Below, piece after piece: positions 4,806 to 7,851 of a stretch of DNA of 7,851 nucleotides. The translations under genes and the position numbers were made by a program. Source of the DNA: Chloroflexota bacterium (lineage in GTDB: Bacteria; Chloroflexota; Anaerolineae; Promineifilales; Promineifilaceae); contig CAUJGI010000541.1 in NCBI GenBank assembly GCA_963169155.1, positions 1 through 7,851 of the forward strand. The letters run 5' to 3'. The notes beneath the pieces were generated by a model. That model searched no databases, had not been told where the DNA came from, and was given only the letters and a program-made list of their open reading frames with translations. Positions within the stretch are counted from its first letter, which is position 1; every line of letters starts with the position of its first letter.

Positions 4806-7748
4806 CTAACTGTCTTCCGCCTCTCGCTTCATTACAACCAGGGTGATGTCATCAAACTGCGGTGTCTCCCCGGCGTGGAGCGTCACCGCGCGAGTGATAC
4901 TTTCCGCAATTTTGCTGGCGCTAAAGCGGCGCACCCGGTTGGCCGCCTGGGTCAATCGATCCACGCCAAACTCGTCAAAATCTTCATTCATCGCTTCCGT
5001 CACGCCGTCGGTATACAGCAGCAGCGTGTCACCCGGCAAAAACTGGATGGAGTGGCTCTTCATGGTGATTTGCGGCACCACCCCCAGGGCCATGCCGTGA
5101 TCGGTCAGCACCTTGTGGCCGCCGTCGGCGTGCAGCAGCACGGGCGGATTGTGCCCGCCGTTGGCGTAGACAATGCGCTGGCTTTCTGGCTTCCAAACGG
5201 CGTAAAAAACGGTGACAAACAGGTCCGACTGCGTATCCTGGTTGATGATCTGGTTGGCCCGGATCAGCACTTCGGCCGGATCGCTGCGGTTGATGGCTAC
5301 GGTACGCAGGATGGTGCGGCACAGGGCCATAAACAGGGCGGCGGGGATGCCCTTGTCGGCCACGTCGGCCACGACGATGCCCCAGCCGCCGTCGTACAGC
5401 GGGAAAAAGTCATAAAAGTCGCCGCTGACCTGGCGAGCGGCCTGCCAGTAGCTGGCCACGGAGCAGCCGGGAATGTTGGGGTTACCGGCAGGGATGAGGC
5501 TGGCCTGGATGCCGCGGGCCACGTCTAGTTCCCGCTCCAGCCGGTTGCGGGCAGCCGCTTCCTGGTAGAGATGATGGTTGACAACGGCCGTTGCCGCCTG
5601 GTGGGCAATACCGGTGAGGATGTTGAGACGACGCGCAGAGAGGGAACGGCCGTTTTCCATCAACGACCCCACGACCATCGCCCCTACCAGATCACCGCGC
5701 GCATTCAGCGGAAAAGCAAACGCCTGCTCGGTGCCCAGCACCTTCTCCAACCAGCCTGGCAGATGAATCACATAATACGTCCCCGTCGGCGAGAGGCCAT
5801 CGGCCATCCGGGGGGAGATGTCTTCAAATTCTTCCTGGTCGAGCGCCAGCGTTTCCAGCAGGCCGCGCCCCATTTCGTTGATGCCGTAGCTTGGTCCGGG
5901 ACGAAACTGCTGCCGCTCATCGTCCCAAATGAGAATAATGCACGACTCCACCCCCACCAGCATCGGCACCAGACGAGCAATGGTGTCCAGAATTTCGTCC
6001 AGCTCAATGAGGCTGTTGACCGCTGCCGCCACCTGAAAAAGCGCCGTATTCACCCACGCTTCTTCCTGCTGGGCATTGCGCAAATACCAGTTTTCCAACC
6101 CTCGGGCCAGCTGCTGCGTGATCCCTTCCAATAACTCGGCCCGGCGGCCTGGCGATTGCAGCACATTGTTGGGATCGCGCTCCTGCCGCCAATCAGGCAC
6201 AATCATCACGCCCAGGATGTCGGTGAGGGTGCAAACTGGCAGTAGAGCGAGGCAGTGGGGAGCCGCCTGGCCATCGGCCAGATGGTACAGCCAGCGTGGC
6301 ACGTTCTGCGTGGTGAGCAGTTCCTGGCCCACGTGCACGGCGTCCAGGGCGGACCAATCGCCAATGTGCAGCTTTTGCGCCTGGATGAGCTGCTGGCCCT
6401 CCGGCGTGAAGCCGGTGCTGTGGCTGCCGCGATAAACGTAGGCTTCTTCATCCCATAGCAAAACAGCGCAAAATGGCGCACCAACGAGCATGGTGGTCAG
6501 GCGGGTAACGGCCGTCAAAATCTCATCCAGGTCGGCGCTGCGGCTGACAGCTTCAGCCACCTGGAGTTGGGCGGTAGTGAGCCACGCCTGTTCGCGCTGA
6601 CGGGCCAGCTGGCGCACTTTGCTGATGGACACGGCCGTTTCTGCCGCCAGCGCCTCTAACGTCATCTTCTCAATCCGGGTAAAGACGCCCGGCTTGGGGC
6701 TTTGCACGTCCAGCACGCCCACCACTTCACCATCCACGATGAGCGGCAGGACCATTTCGGCGCGGGTGCTGTTTTCCAGCGGATTGTCCTGCGAGACAAA
6801 CCGTTCGTCCTCGATGGTGTTGTTGCTGATGATGGTTTGCTGTTTGGCAACGGCCGTACCAATCAACCCCACGCCCGGCCGGACGCGCCATGCCTGGGCC
6901 AAAATATCGGCGTCGCTGCTGGCCTGGATGACCGCTTCGCCCGTTTCCGGATCAATGCCAAAAATAGAAACCAGGTGAAAGCCAAAAGTTTGCTGCGTTA
7001 GCTGCACCACCTTGCTAAAAATTTCGTCCTGGTTTTGCACCTTGCTGATTTCCAGACCAATCTGTCCCACCAGTTCCAGATGGGCCGAACGCTGCCGCTC
7101 CTGGGCAAAAAGCAGGGCATGGGCCACCGCCGCTGCTGCCTGGTTGGCCAGAATCGTAAGGCGGCGCAAATCTTCCTCGTCAAAGCGGTTGGGCTGGCCG
7201 CTTTGCGCCGCCACAATGCCGATGGTGCTGTTGCCGCTGACCAGGGGGATAAAAATAGCCGAACGGGGTGGTGAATTGCTGATGTAGCGGGGACGAGCGG
7301 GCAGGGCATCCATTTCCCGCTGAAAATCGCGCACGAGCAGCGGCTTTTTGGTTTGCCGCACCCAGCTGATGATGCCGCCCTCTTCACGTAGGTTGAAGGT
7401 TTGCGGCGTCTCCTGACGCACGTCGCGAATTTTCCAGAAAAGGATGTGGTAATCCTCTTCTTCAAACAGGCCAACTTGAAACGTGCGGTTATCAATCACC
7501 TGCCCGGCCTCGTTGGCGATTAGTTCGGCCAGGGCGTGCACGTCCAGCTGGGCGGCCACCAGGGCGCGGCCGGCGTCGCTCAGCGCCTCCAGCTCGGCCA
7601 CGCGGCGGATCAGCAACTGGCGCGAGCGGTAGCGCCGCAGCAGGATGTAGGTGGCCAGCAGCAGCGCCCCCACCAGCAGGACAATCGAAATAGACGGCCA
7701 GGGCAGACCATCTGTACTTTGTCCGAAAATTGCTGCTGAAAGGGACAT
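4806..7748 (-). CDS. Membrane-anchored four-GAF SpoIIE/PP2C-type Ser/Thr phosphatase (RsbU-like)
   Basis: This 980-residue protein has an N-terminal membrane segment (about 18-37), then four GAF-like sensor domains near 53-210, 225-378, 394-555 and 570-728. A helical linker (728-753, RNRLERELDVARGIQASLIP-like) precedes a C-terminal SpoIIE/PPM phosphatase domain (about 760-975). The linker-plus-catalytic layout is typical of RsbU-type phosphatases. Metal-binding aspartates are visible in VSGDFYD (774-780, Asp777), VADVADKG (793-800, Asp795), YTDGVTEA (912-919, Asp914) and DDITLV (966-971), so it should be active. These enzymes dephosphorylate Ser/Thr phosphoproteins, often STAS anti-anti-sigma factors. 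No such partner, nor an anti-sigma kinase, is encoded in the window. GAF3 and GAF4 are recent relatives of each other. The GAF ligands are unknown. The ATG precedes the membrane segment, but the upstream Shine-Dalgarno is weak. The nearby membrane kinase gene could supply an opposing activity, which is inference. Confidence 0.95.
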   Translation of the reverse strand: MSLSAAIFGQSTDGLPWPSISIVLLVGALLLATYILLRRYRSRQLLIRRVAELEALSDAGRALVAAQLDVHALAELIANEAGQVIDNRTFQVGLFEEEDYHILFWKIRDVRQETPQTFNLREEGGIISWVRQTKKPLLVRDFQREMDALPARPRYISNSPPRSAIFIPLVSGNSTIGIVAAQSGQPNRFDEEDLRRLTILANQAAAAVAHALLFAQERQRSAHLELVGQIGLEISKVQNQDEIFSKVVQLTQQTFGFHLVSIFGIDPETGEAVIQASSDADILAQAWRVRPGVGLIGTAVAKQQTIISNNTIEDERFVSQDNPLENSTRAEMVLPLIVDGEVVGVLDVQSPKPGVFTRIEKMTLEALAAETAVSISKVRQLARQREQAWLTTAQLQVAEAVSRSADLDEILTAVTRLTTMLVGAPFCAVLLWDEEAYVYRGSHSTGFTPEGQQLIQAQKLHIGDWSALDAVHVGQELLTTQNVPRWLYHLADGQAAPHCLALLPVCTLTDILGVMIVPDWRQERDPNNVLQSPGRRAELLEGITQQLARGLENWYLRNAQQEEAWVNTALFQVAAAVNSLIELDEILDTIARLVPMLVGVESCIILIWDDERQQFRPGPSYGINEMGRGLLETLALDQEEFEDISPRMADGLSPTGTYYVIHLPGWLEKVLGTEQAFAFPLNARGDLVGAMVVGSLMENGRSLSARRLNILTGIAHQAATAVVNHHLYQEAAARNRLERELDVARGIQASLIPAGNPNIPGCSVASYWQAARQVSGDFYDFFPLYDGGWGIVVADVADKGIPAALFMALCRTILRTVAINRSDPAEVLIRANQIINQDTQSDLFVTVFYAVWKPESQRIVYANGGHNPPVLLHADGGHKVLTDHGMALGVVPQITMKSHSIQFLPGDTLLLYTDGVTEAMNEDFDEFGVDRLTQAANRVRRFSASKIAESITRAVTLHAGETPQFDDITLVVMKREAEDS

Positions 7749-7851
7749 GGCCAGGATTGATCGGGTCCTATTTTTGTGCTGGGTCTGGCAAAATGGGTGG
7801 CGCTAGACGTTGGCCAGCGCTGCTTTTGCCGTTTGTCTGCTGGGATAAATC
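7749..7851 (-). other. Leader of the phosphatase gene; possible tail of an upstream minus-strand gene
   Basis: No promoter or strong ribosome binding site is clear here. Two minus-strand frames enter from the window edge and stop inside. One runs 27 codons to a TAG at 7770-7768, leaving 19 bases before the phosphatase ATG. The other runs 15 codons to a TAG at 7805-7803. Either could be the C-terminus of an upstream gene, which would make the phosphatase the second gene of an operon. The fragments are too short to identify or to choose between. Confidence 0.3.

Larger units (their letters stand above)
249..6857. repeat. Dispersed palindromic octamer ACGGCCGT, 15 perfect copies
   Basis: Perfect copies start at 249, 492, 1128, 1146, 2311, 2967, 3206, 3931, 4469, 4526, 5584, 5646, 6508, 6631 and 6850. 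One-base variants lie at 1737, 2343 and 3444. All 15 are inside the four genes. Eleven are read as Thr-Ala-Val (ACG GCC GTN), three as Asn/Asp/Tyr-Gly-Arg, and one in the third frame. The copy at 1142-1157 is extended to a 16-bp perfect palindrome, the copy at 2965-2976 to 12 bp and the copy at 5582-5593 to 12 bp. By rough hand estimate, random sequence of this size and composition would hold well under one copy. Confidence 0.85.

Noticed and set aside
4740..5528. 262-codon open frame on the plus strand
   Set aside because: It is antisense to the SpoIIE domain, whose catalytic motifs prove the minus strand is coding. It also starts inside the intergenic gap just before the palindrome.

Overview
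The window carries four full-length protein genes and no RNA genes, insertion sequences or CRISPR array. It looks like a moderately GC-rich free-living bacterium. A Chloroflexota (Anaerolineae/Ardenticatenia-like) origin is my best guess. The support is indirect: a Ser/Thr kinase with a Pro/Thr/Glu-rich linker and repeated ectodomains, a multi-GAF SpoIIE phosphatase, and the repeat types seen. No marker gene fixes the phylum.

Layout. Positions 1-194 are non-coding and dominated by degenerate 7-bp tandem repeats that run up to the ribosome binding site of the first gene. Gene 1 (195-1262, +) is an unrecognised membrane protein with one N-terminal and three C-terminal membrane segments. It converges on gene 2 (1313-3772, -), a transmembrane Ser/Thr protein kinase whose outer part is a tandemly duplicated domain. 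A 33-bp perfect palindrome fills most of the 50-bp gap between them. Gene 3 (3925-4728, -) is a LOG-family (lysine-decarboxylase-like fold) nucleotide phosphoribohydrolase. Gene 4 (4806-7748, -) is a membrane-anchored, four-GAF, SpoIIE/PP2C-type Ser/Thr phosphatase. A second copy of the 33-bp palindrome lies between genes 4 and 3. The last 103 bp are the leader of gene 4, possibly with the tail of an upstream gene.

How the genes may work together. A membrane kinase and a membrane-associated PPM phosphatase encoded on the same strand within 5 kb suggest reversible Ser/Thr phosphorylation signalling. The kinase would sense outside the cell and the phosphatase inside, through GAF domains. The intervening LOG gene and the palindrome argue against a simple two-gene operon, so a direct functional link is inference.

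The strongest signals beyond the genes are at the DNA level. The octamer ACGGCCGT occurs 15 times, always in coding sequence and in all three reading frames, resembling the highly iterated palindromes of cyanobacteria. The heptamer arrays occur in both orientations. The two intergenic hairpins differ by a compensatory base-pair change.
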